A stretch of DNA of 36,980 nucleotides. Source: JAXGPP01 sp964436865. GTDB taxonomy: Bacteria; Planctomycetota; Planctomycetia; Pirellulales; Thermoguttaceae. The stretch is taken from positions 1-36,980 of the forward strand of contig CAYTFK010000032.1 of assembly GCA_964436865.1 (NCBI GenBank), read 5' to 3'. The notes under the pieces are model-generated. The model was not told where the DNA came from, made no database searches, and saw only the letters and a program-made list of their open reading frames with translations. Position 1 is the stretch's first letter. Each line of letters begins with the position of its first letter. The translations under genes were made by a program, and so were the position numbers. Positions 16,815-26,141 of this stretch are shown one piece after another.

Positions 16815-19800
16815 GTGGGTTTGCTACGGAAGGTGCGCGAGTTGCGTCGTCGTGTGCGGCGATCGGCCCAGTCGGCCGCTGCCTCCTTGCGGAAGCGACA
16901 ATTCGTCTTCGAGCAGATGGAGCCTCGGCAGATGCTGGCGGCCTCCGTCGTGCCGATCCAGATCGGTGCCGTCTACTACGAAGATGCCAGCGGTCTGGAT
17001 GAGGTCGGCGACCGCTTCGAGATTACATTCTCGGGCGGCGCGGCCAGCACTGAGTTGAAACGCCTGGTCATCGATACCGACAAGCTGGGCGACGGCCTGA
17101 CGATCGGCGACTGTCTGTTCGACACGAAGCCCGGCGGCAGCGGAGTGTTCGGCGCCGGCGACCTCGTAATCGTCGATAAGACGGGAATCGATGCCGTGAA
17201 ATTCAGCGTTGCCGACGGCGGCACGCTGCTGGTGTTCGATTTCACGGGTTTTCACGCGGGCGAAAAGCTCGTGTTCACCATCGATGTGGACGAGCAGGCC
17301 TTCTCCGGCTCCACCGCCGTGGCCGAGGGGAAGGAGTTCGAGGGCACCAAGCTCACCGCGACCTTTTCCGCCGCCCATTTCCACGATGCCACCGACATGG
17401 CGCGGTTCTTCGACGACTATAATCTTGGCGGGACGGGGCTCAACCTGCCGCCCGACGATTACGTGCCGCCGGGCGAGGAACCGCATCCGGTCCGCACTGC
17501 GGCCGCTCTGTTCCCACTGACCCAGGTGCCGCTGCCGATCACACTGGCCGGCACCGTCTACGAAGACATCGACCTCGATAACCGCCGCGACGCTGGCGAG
17601 ACCGGGTTGGCCGGGGTCACTCTGGCGCTCCACGAGTGGAACGGCAGCCAGTATGTTGCCACGGGCAAGACGGCTGTCACCGACGCGGCGGGCAACTACC
17701 AGTTCAAAGACATGCTGCCCGGCAAATACCGAGTCGTTGAGTCGCAGCCGGCCGGCTACTTCAGCATCGGCGCGGTGGCCGGCAAAGTCGGCAGCCAGAC
17801 GCGCGGGCAGGTCCAGGGCCAAGACATCATCAGCGAGATCGAGCTGGTGGGGGGCGAAGACAGCGTCGGCAACGACTTTGCCGAAGCGCGTCCGGCAACC
17901 CTTTCCGGCCATGTCTATCACGACGCCGACAACGACGGCCGGCTGGATGCGGGAGAGACTGGCATCGCCGGCGCCAAGATCCGCATCTACTACTTGCCCT
18001 CCAGCGGCCCCGCGCCGGCGGCCATTGAAGTTGTTACCGGCGCCGACGGCGCCTGGACGGCCGGCGGCCTGATGCCCGGCAACTACCGTATCGAAGAGGT
18101 CCAGCCGGCTGGCTATCTCGACGGTCTCGACGCGGTTGGCAGCGCCGGCGGCACGGCCCAGAATCCGGGCGATGCGATGACCGGCATCCGGCTCACGAGC
18201 GGTCAGGCCGGTGCAAACTACGATTTCGGCGAACTGCTGCCGAGCACAATTCGCGGCCGGGTCATTGCCGACGCCAACGGCAACGGCCGTTACGACGCCG
18301 GCGAAAAACTGCTCTCCGGCGTGACCGTGCGGCTCAAGGACGCCCAGGGCAAGGTTCTTCAGACAACGACTACCGATTCCAGCGGTGCGTATGCCTTCAC
18401 CGGACTGGCTCCGGGTTTCTACGGTGTGGAAGAGACCCAGCCGGCGGGTTACTTCGACGGCGCGGAGCGAGTCGGCTCGGTGGGTGGATCGACCCTCGCG
18501 CCCGATTCGATCATCGACATCCGCCTCGTGTCGGGCACAAACGCCACCGACTATGATTTCCTCGAAATCCTCCCCAGCAGCGTCCGCGGCCGCGTGATTG
18601 CCGACGCCAATGGCAACGGCGCGATCGATGCCGGCGAGAAGGCGATTGCGGGAGTGACGGTGCATCTGCTCGACGCCGCGGGCAAACGCATTGCCTCGAC
18701 GACCACCAACAACAATGGCGAGTACGCCTTCCTGAACCTCGCGCCCGGGCAGTACGGCGTGGAGGAGATTCAGCCCGCCGGCTACTTCGACGGCAAGGAC
18801 TACGTCGGCACGGCTGGCGGCGCGCTGGCCTCCCCCGATTCGGTCACCGGCATCCGCCTCGTCTCGGGCACCCACGGCGAACGGTACGACTTCCTCGAGA
18901 TCCTGCCCAGCAGCATCCGTGGCCGAGTGGCGGCCGACGCCAACGCCAACGGCGTCTACGACTCCGGCGAAAAGCTGCTTGCGGGCGTGACCGTGCACCT
19001 GCTCGACAGTGCGGGCAAGCGAATTGCCACCACCACGACCAACGCCCAGGGCGAATACGAGTTCACCGGACTGGCCCCTGGCCGCTACGGTGTCGAAGAG
19101 ATCCAACCGGCCGGCTACTTCGACGGCGCTGAACACCTCGGCTCGGAGGGTGGGCAGCTTGTTTCACCCGACACGATGACCGGTATCGTGCTCGTCTCCG
19201 GCACCCACGGCGTGGACTACGATTTTTACGAACTGCTGCCGAGCACGATCCGTGGCCGGGTGATCGCCGACAACAACATCGATGGCCAGATCGATGCCGG
19301 TGACACGCTTCTCGGCGGCGTGACCGTGCACCTGCTCGACGCCTCGGGCAAGCGGATTGCCAGCACCACCACCAATGCCCACGGCGCTTACGAGTTTACC
19401 GGATTGGCGCCCGGAACCTATGGCGTCGAAGAAGAGCAACCAGCCGGCTATCTCGACAGCATCGAGCGGCTCGGCTCGGCTGGCGGGCAGCTTGTGCCGC
19501 CCGATTCGATGACCGGCGTGGTGCTCGTTTCGGACACCGTGGCCGCAGACTACGACTTCTTCGAGGTGCGGCCGGCCAGCCTCTCCGGCTATGTCTATGT
19601 CGACTCGAACGATAACGGAGTTCGCGACCCCGGTGAGGTCGGCATCGGCGGCGTCCGCGTGACGCTCCTCGACGCCAAAGGCAATGCGACGTCGACCACC
19701 GCGACGACCGATGCCAATGGCTTCTACCGCTTCGAGGGTCTTCTGCCGGGTGTTTATGGCGTGGCCGAAACACAGCCGGCTGGTTACTTCGACGGCCGCG

Positions 19801-21875
19801 ATTCCGCCGGCACAGCCGGCGGCACGGCTCAGAATCCGGGCGATACGATCACCCGCGCCGTTCTCGGCGCCGGCGCCGCCGGCCAGGAATACAATTTCGG
19901 CGAGTTGGCGCCGGCCAGCATATCGGGACGCGTGTACCTCGACGACACCGGCAAGACGCCGCTGCCGGGCGTCACCCTGCAACTGCTCGACGAGAACTGC
20001 AACCCCGTGGCATCCACCACGACCGATGCCCAGGGCAACTACACGTTCAGCAATCTCAAGCCGGGCAAGTATGGCATCAGGGAAATCCAACCCGACGGCT
20101 ATTTCGACGGCAACGACTATCTCGGCTCCGCCGGTGGCCGCTTTGTCGAGAACGACCGGGTATGTGGAATCGTCGTTGGTTCGGGCGCCCGGGCAGTCAA
20201 CTACGACTTCACCGAACTGGCGCCGGGGAGCATTTCGGGCTACGTCTTCCAGGACGGCGCGGCTCTGGAGATCGAGAGGGGAGATCCGCTTCCCGACCCG
20301 ACGAAAGTCCGCGACGGGAAGTTCACCAGCGACGACACGCCAATTGCCGGCGTGGTGATCACGCTCGGCGATGCCAGCGGAGTGGCTCTCCTGGGGACCG
20401 ACGGAAAACCGATCACCGCAGTCACCGACGCCCGCGGCTACTACGAGTTCAAAGGACTCAAGCCGGCTACGTACACGGTGCTCCAGGCTCATCCGCAGGG
20501 CTATGTCGACAGCATCGACACGGCGGGCACGCTCGGCGGCCTGGCCGTCAACCGGCACACGGTAATCGATCCGTCACTTTTCGAGCAGCTTGCCGTCGAT
20601 CCGAAGAACGATGCCATCCTGCTCGTCCGGCTCCGCTCGGGCGACAAGGGCACCTCCTACAACTTCAGCGAGGTGAAGGTCGTCGAAGCCGAGCCCGACA
20701 TCCCCTACTTTCCGCCACCCCGGCCGGAATTGCGCGAAGATATCACGCCCCCTTCGCCTCCCTACGCCGAACCGGCGAAGATGCGGCCGGTCTACCTGGC
20801 TGCCGCCACGCAGACGAAACTCATGTCGGGTTACGGCGGCGGGGGAATCTTACCCGGCAAATACACCTGGCACTTGAGCGTGGTGAACGGCGGTCAGCCG
20901 CGCCGTGCGTCCGACGGTATTCAACTGGCCATGGCCGGACAGCCGGGCTATTTCAGCCAGGCCTCCTGGAGTTCGGCCCAGATGAACCGCTCGCAGTGGA
21001 TCGTGGCCGACGAACAGGGCAACGTGGTCCGTCAGTTCCTGTTCGGCCTTGAAGAAGGCATACCTGTCACCGGCGATTTCGACGGCGATGGCCAGGCCGA
21101 GGTCGGCGTGTTCTACAACGGGTTGTGGTTCATCGACCTTAACGGCAACGGTATTTGGGACGAGGGAGACCTTTGGGCACGCCTCGGCAAGGAAGGCGAT
21201 CGGCCGGTCACCGGCGACTGGGACGGCGACGGCAAGACCGACATCGGCATCTTCGGCCCTGTGTGGCCGGGCGACGCTCGCGCCGTGGCCTCTGAACCGG
21301 GACTGCCCGACGCCCAGAACGTCTCGACGGGCACGCCCAAGAATCTGCCGCCGGCGCCGGAGAGGGCCAGCGCCGGAAGCCGCGTCATGCGGCGAACCGC
21401 GGCCGGTCCGGTCCGGTCCGACCTCATCGACCATGTCTTCGAGTACGGCGACTCGGACGACATGCCGATCGCTGGCGACTGGAACGGCGACGGCGTGGCG
21501 AACATCGGCCTCTTCCGCGACGGCACCTGGTATCTGGATATCGACGGCAATGGCCGCTGGAGCGATGCCGACATCTACATCGAACGTTTCGGCCAGGCGG
21601 GCGACATACCCGTGGTGGGCGACTTCAACGGCGACGGAATTGATGAGATCGGCGTGTTCAGCAGCGGCCACTGGCACCTCGACAGCAACGGCAACCGCGC
21701 CGTGGACGCCGGCGACAAGTCGTTTGAACTGGGCGGCGCGGGCGACGTCCCCGTCGTGGCCGACTTCAACGGCGACGGCGTCGACGAGGTGGCGCTGTAT
21801 CGTCCGGGGGTCACCGACGTACCGCACGAGCAGGCCGCCATTCCCGCCGCCCCGGAAGCGCCGGTGCGCCGCTGA
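16815..21875 (+). CDS. giant surface protein: LEPR-XLL-like motif, nine SdrD_B domains, FG-GAP-like repeats
   Basis: 1686 residues from a GTG start supported by GGGAGGGAG five bases upstream. The basic N-terminus leads to FVFEQMEPRQMLAAS, a variant of the planctomycete LEPR-XLL export motif. An unrecognised beta-rich domain spans about residues 45-230. Nine SdrD_B (CNA-B-like) domains follow to about residue 1300, each with a calcium-loop start (DADNDGRLDAGE type), a GVTV..L core, a GLAPG.Y.V.E.QPAGY strand and a YDF..L end. Domains 3-6 are exactly 111 residues each. The C-terminus holds five FG-GAP/VCBS-like motifs (GDFDGDGQAEVGVF and relatives) mixed with EF-hand-like loops. It is probably an extended, calcium-stiffened cell-surface or adhesion protein. 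There is no LPXTG or PEP-CTERM tail. Confidence 0.92.
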   Translation: MGLLRKVRELRRRVRRSAQSAAASLRKRQFVFEQMEPRQMLAASVVPIQIGAVYYEDASGLDEVGDRFEITFSGGAASTELKRLVIDTDKLGDGLTIGDCLFDTKPGGSGVFGAGDLVIVDKTGIDAVKFSVADGGTLLVFDFTGFHAGEKLVFTIDVDEQAFSGSTAVAEGKEFEGTKLTATFSAAHFHDATDMARFFDDYNLGGTGLNLPPDDYVPPGEEPHPVRTAAALFPLTQVPLPITLAGTVYEDIDLDNRRDAGETGLAGVTLALHEWNGSQYVATGKTAVTDAAGNYQFKDMLPGKYRVVESQPAGYFSIGAVAGKVGSQTRGQVQGQDIISEIELVGGEDSVGNDFAEARPATLSGHVYHDADNDGRLDAGETGIAGAKIRIYYLPSSGPAPAAIEVVTGADGAWTAGGLMPGNYRIEEVQPAGYLDGLDAVGSAGGTAQNPGDAMTGIRLTSGQAGANYDFGELLPSTIRGRVIADANGNGRYDAGEKLLSGVTVRLKDAQGKVLQTTTTDSSGAYAFTGLAPGFYGVEETQPAGYFDGAERVGSVGGSTLAPDSIIDIRLVSGTNATDYDFLEILPSSVRGRVIADANGNGAIDAGEKAIAGVTVHLLDAAGKRIASTTTNNNGEYAFLNLAPGQYGVEEIQPAGYFDGKDYVGTAGGALASPDSVTGIRLVSGTHGERYDFLEILPSSIRGRVAADANANGVYDSGEKLLAGVTVHLLDSAGKRIATTTTNAQGEYEFTGLAPGRYGVEEIQPAGYFDGAEHLGSEGGQLVSPDTMTGIVLVSGTHGVDYDFYELLPSTIRGRVIADNNIDGQIDAGDTLLGGVTVHLLDASGKRIASTTTNAHGAYEFTGLAPGTYGVEEEQPAGYLDSIERLGSAGGQLVPPDSMTGVVLVSDTVAADYDFFEVRPASLSGYVYVDSNDNGVRDPGEVGIGGVRVTLLDAKGNATSTTATTDANGFYRFEGLLPGVYGVAETQPAGYFDGRDSAGTAGGTAQNPGDTITRAVLGAGAAGQEYNFGELAPASISGRVYLDDTGKTPLPGVTLQLLDENCNPVASTTTDAQGNYTFSNLKPGKYGIREIQPDGYFDGNDYLGSAGGRFVENDRVCGIVVGSGARAVNYDFTELAPGSISGYVFQDGAALEIERGDPLPDPTKVRDGKFTSDDTPIAGVVITLGDASGVALLGTDGKPITAVTDARGYYEFKGLKPATYTVLQAHPQGYVDSIDTAGTLGGLAVNRHTVIDPSLFEQLAVDPKNDAILLVRLRSGDKGTSYNFSEVKVVEAEPDIPYFPPPRPELREDITPPSPPYAEPAKMRPVYLAAATQTKLMSGYGGGGILPGKYTWHLSVVNGGQPRRASDGIQLAMAGQPGYFSQASWSSAQMNRSQWIVADEQGNVVRQFLFGLEEGIPVTGDFDGDGQAEVGVFYNGLWFIDLNGNGIWDEGDLWARLGKEGDRPVTGDWDGDGKTDIGIFGPVWPGDARAVASEPGLPDAQNVSTGTPKNLPPAPERASAGSRVMRRTAAGPVRSDLIDHVFEYGDSDDMPIAGDWNGDGVANIGLFRDGTWYLDIDGNGRWSDADIYIERFGQAGDIPVVGDFNGDGIDEIGVFSSGHWHLDSNGNRAVDAGDKSFELGGAGDVPVVADFNGDGVDEVALYRPGVTDVPHEQAAIPAAPEAPVRR
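18252..19583 (+). repeat. four in-frame 333-bp tandem repeat units
   Basis: The codons for RGRV (or SGYV at the next boundary) recur at 18252, 18585, 18918, 19251 and 19584, exactly 333 bp apart. Each unit encodes one 111-residue SdrD_B domain, with near-identical stretches such as GVTVHLLD, TTTTN and LAPG.YGVEE.QPAGY. The flanking SdrD_B domains are more diverged and differ in length, so the central four look like a more recent tandem amplification. Confidence 0.85.
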
Positions 21876-22365
21876 TCAGTGCTTGGCGTGCGGCACGTTC
21901 CGTGCTCTGTGTACACTGCTGACGGCCGGTCCCTTGCCGGCCGTCGGCGTTCTTTGCGATCACGCCGGAACCTGCTGACGCGGCAATCGGCCCGACGAGG
22001 ACCAGCGCTCGAGGCTCTGCTGAGCCGTCGGCGCCGTGTTTCCACGCCGACAGATCTACGGCAACGGATCGGGGACTCCCTGATTCCTATAACCGCCAAT
22101 TCCTGAACAGCGGTCGCCTCGTCGGTGCTCGATAAACGGGGAGCTGGGCCTCAGAGGCCCGATTTCCACGCACTAGCCCGTGCGCGGGTGCGCTCCGGGT
22201 TGCAACCGGTACGCCCGGCAGGCATTGTCAATCAGGAGGGCGGCCGGCGCGCATGGCTCGCCCCGCCGACGCCGGCAACTATAATTCCGCAGCCCGCCGT
22301 ATCGAGGAAGAACTTGCCCCCGCTGCTCGATGGCTGGCGTTCTCGGCGCTCGATGGCAGTGCATT
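21876..22365. other. 490-bp intergenic region, no gene seen
   Basis: It holds the hairpin after the giant surface protein gene (21921-21945). A TATAAT hexamer at 22280-22285, about 80 bases before the AI-2E-family ATG, could be a -10 box, but no -35 of normal quality is placed 16-18 bases upstream. A small dyad GGGCCTCAGAGGCCC lies near 22147. Frames open here in several phases lack coding character. Confidence 0.5.
21921..21945 (+). terminator. strong hairpin after the giant surface protein gene
   Basis: A perfect 9-bp GC-rich stem (GACGGCCGG / CCGGCCGTC) with a 7-nt loop begins 46 bases after the stop codon. Only a short T-rich stretch (GTTCTTTG) follows, so termination may be Rho-assisted or imperfect. 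Confidence 0.6.
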
Positions 22366-24405
22366 ATGGCTCACCGTGAAGATCATCCCGTTGGCATCAG
22401 CACGATTGCCGGGATCGCCATTGTCCTTGCGGGGTTCTATTTCCTTCAGGAAGTCCTGCTCCCGTTCGCGCTGGCTTTGCTGCTGAGTTTCCTGCTCACG
22501 CCCGTCGTCATGTGGCTGGAACGTGGGCGTGTTCGCCGCATTCCGGCTGTTGCACTTACGGCAACGCTGACACTGGCGGTGTTCGCCGGCATTCTCTGGC
22601 TGATGGGTACGCAGTTCAACGCCCTGCTGGCAGATCTCACCGAAAACCGGCAGCAGTACAAGCAGAACCTTGTCGAGCGTGCCAAGTCGTTGCGCGGGAT
22701 GATGAGTGGCGGCGAGTCGGACAAGCTGGCCGAGACGCTGAAGGAGATTCCTAAGGAAATCGCCGAGGACGAGGCGCCGGTGCGGATTGAGAAGGACGAG
22801 GCCCAACAGGACGACACGGAGGAACAGGACGAGGAAGCCAGACAGGGTGTGGCGGTGGAGGAACCAGCGAAGGCCGAGGCTGCGGCGGCAGAGAACGCTG
22901 GAACCGGTCCCACGGCAGGAGATCGTGACACAGTCACCGCCGAGCGAACGATGCGCGAAGCGCTGAACAGGTTCCTCAAGGGCGAGGAACCAGTGGCGGT
23001 TCGAGTCGTGGAGACGGAAAGCACGCCGCCGCCTCAGAGCATGCTTCGCGATTGGCTGGGGCCGATCCTCGCTCCGCTCGGCACCGCCGCGATCGTGGTC
23101 GTGTTTGTGATCTTCATCCTCATCCAGCGCGAGGACCTGCGCGATCGGCTGATCCGGCTGGCGGGCACGCGCCGGGTATACCTCACCACCCAGGCCATCG
23201 ACGATGCGGCTGCACGGATCAGCCGCTACCTGCTCATGCAGTTGATCATCAATGCCACCTATGGCTTGGCTGTGGCCCTGGGCCTGTTCTTCATCGGCCT
23301 GCCCAATGCCCTGGTTTGGGGCCTGCTGGCGACTGTGTTCCGGTTCATACCCTATGTTGGTCCGTGGGTGGGCGCCTCGCTGCCCATCCTGCTGTCGCTG
23401 GTGGTGTTCGACGGCTGGGTCCGCCCGCTGGAAGTGATCGGGTTGTTCATCGTCCTCGAACTTCTGAGCAACAACGTCATGGAGCCCTGGCTGTATGGTT
23501 CGAGCACGGGGGTTTCTACGGTGGGAATCATCGTCGCGGCTACGTTCTGGACCTGGTTGTGGGGACCGATCGGCTTGGTGCTGTCGATGCCCCTTACAGT
23601 GTGCCTCGTAGTTCTCGGGCGCCACGTGCCCCAGTTGGGCTTCCTCAACGTGTTGCTTAGCGACGAACCGGCCCTCGATCTCGATGTTCGATTCTATCAG
23701 CGCGTGCTGGCGTTCGATGATTACGAAGCCAACAACCTTGTCGGAACCTTCCTCCAGACAGGCACCCTCGACGAGTTGTATGAAAACATGCTCATTCCGG
23801 CCCTCAGCATGTCGGAACGCGACCGCAATGAGGGCTACCTGACAGACCATCAGCGGCGCTTCATCCACCGCATGGTGCGGGGAACCGTTCGGGACATGGG
23901 GCAGCAGTTCGATGCGTCGTCGGCCGTCAAGGCGGTGCCGGCGGGCGCGGCCGAGCAAGCGGCGGCGGACGGGGATCCGCCCGCGCGCAAAGCGCTGCGC
24001 ATCGTATGCGTTCCGGCCGAGGATGTCGCCGACCGGATCGCCGGCATGATGGCGGCGCAACTGCTGGCCGCTCGTGGCGACGTCGCCGAGGCCCTGCCCA
24101 TTCGCGCCGGCGCTCACGACGCCGGCGAGGTCATCGCGCGGAAGCAGCCCCACTACGTGATCATCTCCGCGCTCGCACCGGGTGGCGCCGTTCCGGCCGC
24201 CGAAGGGTGCAAGCGGCTCCGCCGCCGATTGCCGAACGCGCGCGTCATCATCGGTCTATGGAACGCCGCGGGGCCCGCCCAGAAAACCCGTGAGCGGCTC
24301 ACGCGAGCCGGCGCCGAACTGGTCACCACTTCCCTGGCCGAGGCAGTCCGCTATCTCGAAGAGGTCGCCCGCGAAGCCGACCAGAAGGCTGCCGCCAGCG
24401 TGTAG
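22366..24405 (+). CDS. AI-2E family (PerM-like) membrane protein with acidic insertion and extra C-terminal domain
   Basis: 679 residues from the ATG at 22366. Family features are clear: N-terminal spans (GIAIVLAGFYFLQEVLLPFALALLLSFLLTPV is one region, here interrupted in the usual place), RVRRIPAVALTATLTL, and a C-terminal membrane half with YLLMQLIINATYGLAV, FRFIPYVGPWVGA and FIVLELLSNNVMEPW. Two things are unusual. Residues about 130-220 form an acidic, Glu/Ala-rich soluble insertion. From about residue 542 there is an added cytosolic domain (ALRIVCVPAEDVADRIAGMM to VRYLEEVA) with the rhythm of a B12-binding or Rossmann-like fold but without the cobalamin DXHXXG motif. The family includes putative exporters and Na+/H+ antiporters; the substrate here is unknown. 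Confidence 0.85.
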   Translation: MAHREDHPVGISTIAGIAIVLAGFYFLQEVLLPFALALLLSFLLTPVVMWLERGRVRRIPAVALTATLTLAVFAGILWLMGTQFNALLADLTENRQQYKQNLVERAKSLRGMMSGGESDKLAETLKEIPKEIAEDEAPVRIEKDEAQQDDTEEQDEEARQGVAVEEPAKAEAAAAENAGTGPTAGDRDTVTAERTMREALNRFLKGEEPVAVRVVETESTPPPQSMLRDWLGPILAPLGTAAIVVVFVIFILIQREDLRDRLIRLAGTRRVYLTTQAIDDAAARISRYLLMQLIINATYGLAVALGLFFIGLPNALVWGLLATVFRFIPYVGPWVGASLPILLSLVVFDGWVRPLEVIGLFIVLELLSNNVMEPWLYGSSTGVSTVGIIVAATFWTWLWGPIGLVLSMPLTVCLVVLGRHVPQLGFLNVLLSDEPALDLDVRFYQRVLAFDDYEANNLVGTFLQTGTLDELYENMLIPALSMSERDRNEGYLTDHQRRFIHRMVRGTVRDMGQQFDASSAVKAVPAGAAEQAAADGDPPARKALRIVCVPAEDVADRIAGMMAAQLLAARGDVAEALPIRAGAHDAGEVIARKQPHYVIISALAPGGAVPAAEGCKRLRRRLPNARVIIGLWNAAGPAQKTRERLTRAGAELVTTSLAEAVRYLEEVAREADQKAAASV

Positions 24406-24556
24406 GCCGTACGCTCTTGCTCCTCCAGCCGGCAAGGGAAACCAGCGCTCATGGCTGGCGTCCACGATCGCTATGGAATAGGCTGATGTGGACCTCTCCC
24501 GGCCAGTTCGGACGTGCACGCGAATGGCCCGACTACCCACCGAAAGCTGAGATCGC

Positions 24557-26068
24557 ATGCGAACGACCATCTGTCTGATGCTTGCCACCGTGATTCTGCT
24601 CCCTCCGGCGTCGTTTGGCCAGATGATCGACAATACCCACGACCGCGTTCAGACAACGCTTGATCCGGGGCTGAAACGCATCGGCACGGTCATGCCCCGA
24701 TCGGCCAGAGAGGTGGGACGTTCGAACATCGCAATCGGCTGCGAGATGCTCCCGCGGGGCTACGGCGACTTCGAGGCGTTCAAACAGTACATCGCCCCGC
24801 TGGGCGTCAAGCGCATTCGGCTGCACGCAGGCTGGGCGAAGATCGAGCCCCAGCGCGGCGTCTACCATTTCGACTGGCTCGACAAGCAAGTCAATTACCT
24901 GGTCGAGCAGGGCATGGACGTCCTCCTGGAGACGTCGTACGGCAACCCGATCTATCCCGGCGGCGGCGGAGCGTCGCTGGCCGACGGCCTGCCGCACGGC
25001 GACGAGGGGTTGGCAGCCTGGGATCGCTACGTCGACGCGCTGGCCGCCCACTACACGTTCATCAAAGACTGGAGCTGTTGGAACGAACCGAACATCGGCA
25101 AGGGCAACTCGCCCGAACAGGTGGCCGACAACAACATCCGCACCGCCGAGATCATCAAGAAGCATATCCCCGACGCCCGGATCGCCGGCCTGGTGATCGG
25201 CGCGCCCAATGCCCGATTCGCCGCGCAATACATGAATGTCCTCAACGAGCGCGGCAAATCCGATCTGTTTGAGTGGATGATCTACCACGATTACCGCGTG
25301 AATCCGGACGAGTGCTATCCGCAGGTCGCCGAGTTCATCAAGGCGGTTCGCGATGTGGCTCCGGATATGAAGATCTGGCAGGGCGAGGCGGGTGCGACGT
25401 CGGCGCCGCACTACTCGCACGCGATCTCTTCCGGCCAGTGGAACAGTGAGTTGACACAGTGCAAGTGGAATGCCCGCCGCGTGATCGGCGATCTCGGCCA
25501 CGACCTGGAGACGCTCGTGTTCACGTTTTACGATCCGGCCTACGATCATCCGGAGCGATACACCCGGTTTGTCGACCCGATCTGGATACGCACGCGGAAC
25601 GACCGTTTCATGAAACGCATGGGGCTGATAAAGTGCAACGAGGACTTGAAGGTGCTGAAGGTCAAGCCGGCCTACTACACGCTGCAGCACCTGGCGTCGA
25701 TCTTCGACGCGTCGATCGAGACGTTCCACGAGGCCGAAGCCGCCCTCGATTGTGCGAGGGAGACCGTCGTTTATCCGTTCCGGCAGAAGGAAACGGGCCA
25801 CCCAGTTCTCGCATACTGGGACTGTTCCAGTCATCCGGAGAACGACAATGCGACAACCCCCGGCCAACTGACCGTCAGGGGCATGCAGTTCGCTGAGCCG
25901 GTCTGGGTCGATATCGTCACCGGCGCGATCTATGCGATCCCTGCCGAACGGATTGTGTCTGAAGACGGCGCGACGAAGTTCAAAGACATGCCTGTCTACG
26001 ACGCTCCGGCCCTGATCGTCGAGAAAGCACTCCTCATTCCAAGCCCGGCCGCCGACTCCGCCGATTGA
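24557..26068 (+). CDS. secreted clan GH-A glycoside hydrolase
   Basis: A 503-residue protein with a signal peptide (MRTTICLMLATVILLPPASFG). It is a TIM-barrel glycosidase: RIRLHAGWAKIEPQRGVYHFDW is the usual first part of the barrel, SCWNEPNIG carries the probable acid/base Glu177, and IWQGEAGATS carries the probable nucleophile Glu277. The order and spacing (100 residues) suit clan GH-A families such as GH39 or GH5-like enzymes, but I cannot assign the family. A smaller beta domain is at the C-terminus. It stands 151 bp after the AI-2E-family gene and converges with the lipase gene, so it is probably its own unit. Likely periplasmic or extracellular action on a beta-linked glycan. Confidence 0.8.
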   Translation: MRTTICLMLATVILLPPASFGQMIDNTHDRVQTTLDPGLKRIGTVMPRSAREVGRSNIAIGCEMLPRGYGDFEAFKQYIAPLGVKRIRLHAGWAKIEPQRGVYHFDWLDKQVNYLVEQGMDVLLETSYGNPIYPGGGGASLADGLPHGDEGLAAWDRYVDALAAHYTFIKDWSCWNEPNIGKGNSPEQVADNNIRTAEIIKKHIPDARIAGLVIGAPNARFAAQYMNVLNERGKSDLFEWMIYHDYRVNPDECYPQVAEFIKAVRDVAPDMKIWQGEAGATSAPHYSHAISSGQWNSELTQCKWNARRVIGDLGHDLETLVFTFYDPAYDHPERYTRFVDPIWIRTRNDRFMKRMGLIKCNEDLKVLKVKPAYYTLQHLASIFDASIETFHEAEAALDCARETVVYPFRQKETGHPVLAYWDCSSHPENDNATTPGQLTVRGMQFAEPVWVDIVTGAIYAIPAERIVSEDGATKFKDMPVYDAPALIVEKALLIPSPAADSAD

Positions 26069-26141
26069 ACCGGGCAAACCGCCCATCTGCGCTGACCACC
26101 GGCGCAAACTGACCGCCCCTTCAACATCCGCCGGCAGATGC

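Noticed and set aside
16824..19136. 770-codon minus-strand open frame, continued by another at 19164-20558
   Set aside because: Both are antisense to the SdrD_B repeats and merely mirror their periodicity and codon bias.
18252..19583. Regularly spaced repeats as a CRISPR-like array
   Set aside because: The repeats are 333 bp apart, in frame and protein-coding, so they are tandem protein domains.
22125..22365. Possible small gene or structured RNA ahead of the AI-2E-family gene
   Set aside because: Several short frames are open but none has a ribosome binding site or coding bias, and no cloverleaf or known RNA pattern was seen.
22279..26107. Long minus-strand frames opposite the AI-2E-family gene (22279-24153) and the GH-A gene (24533-26107)
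   Set aside because: Both lie entirely opposite clear coding genes and lack coding character.
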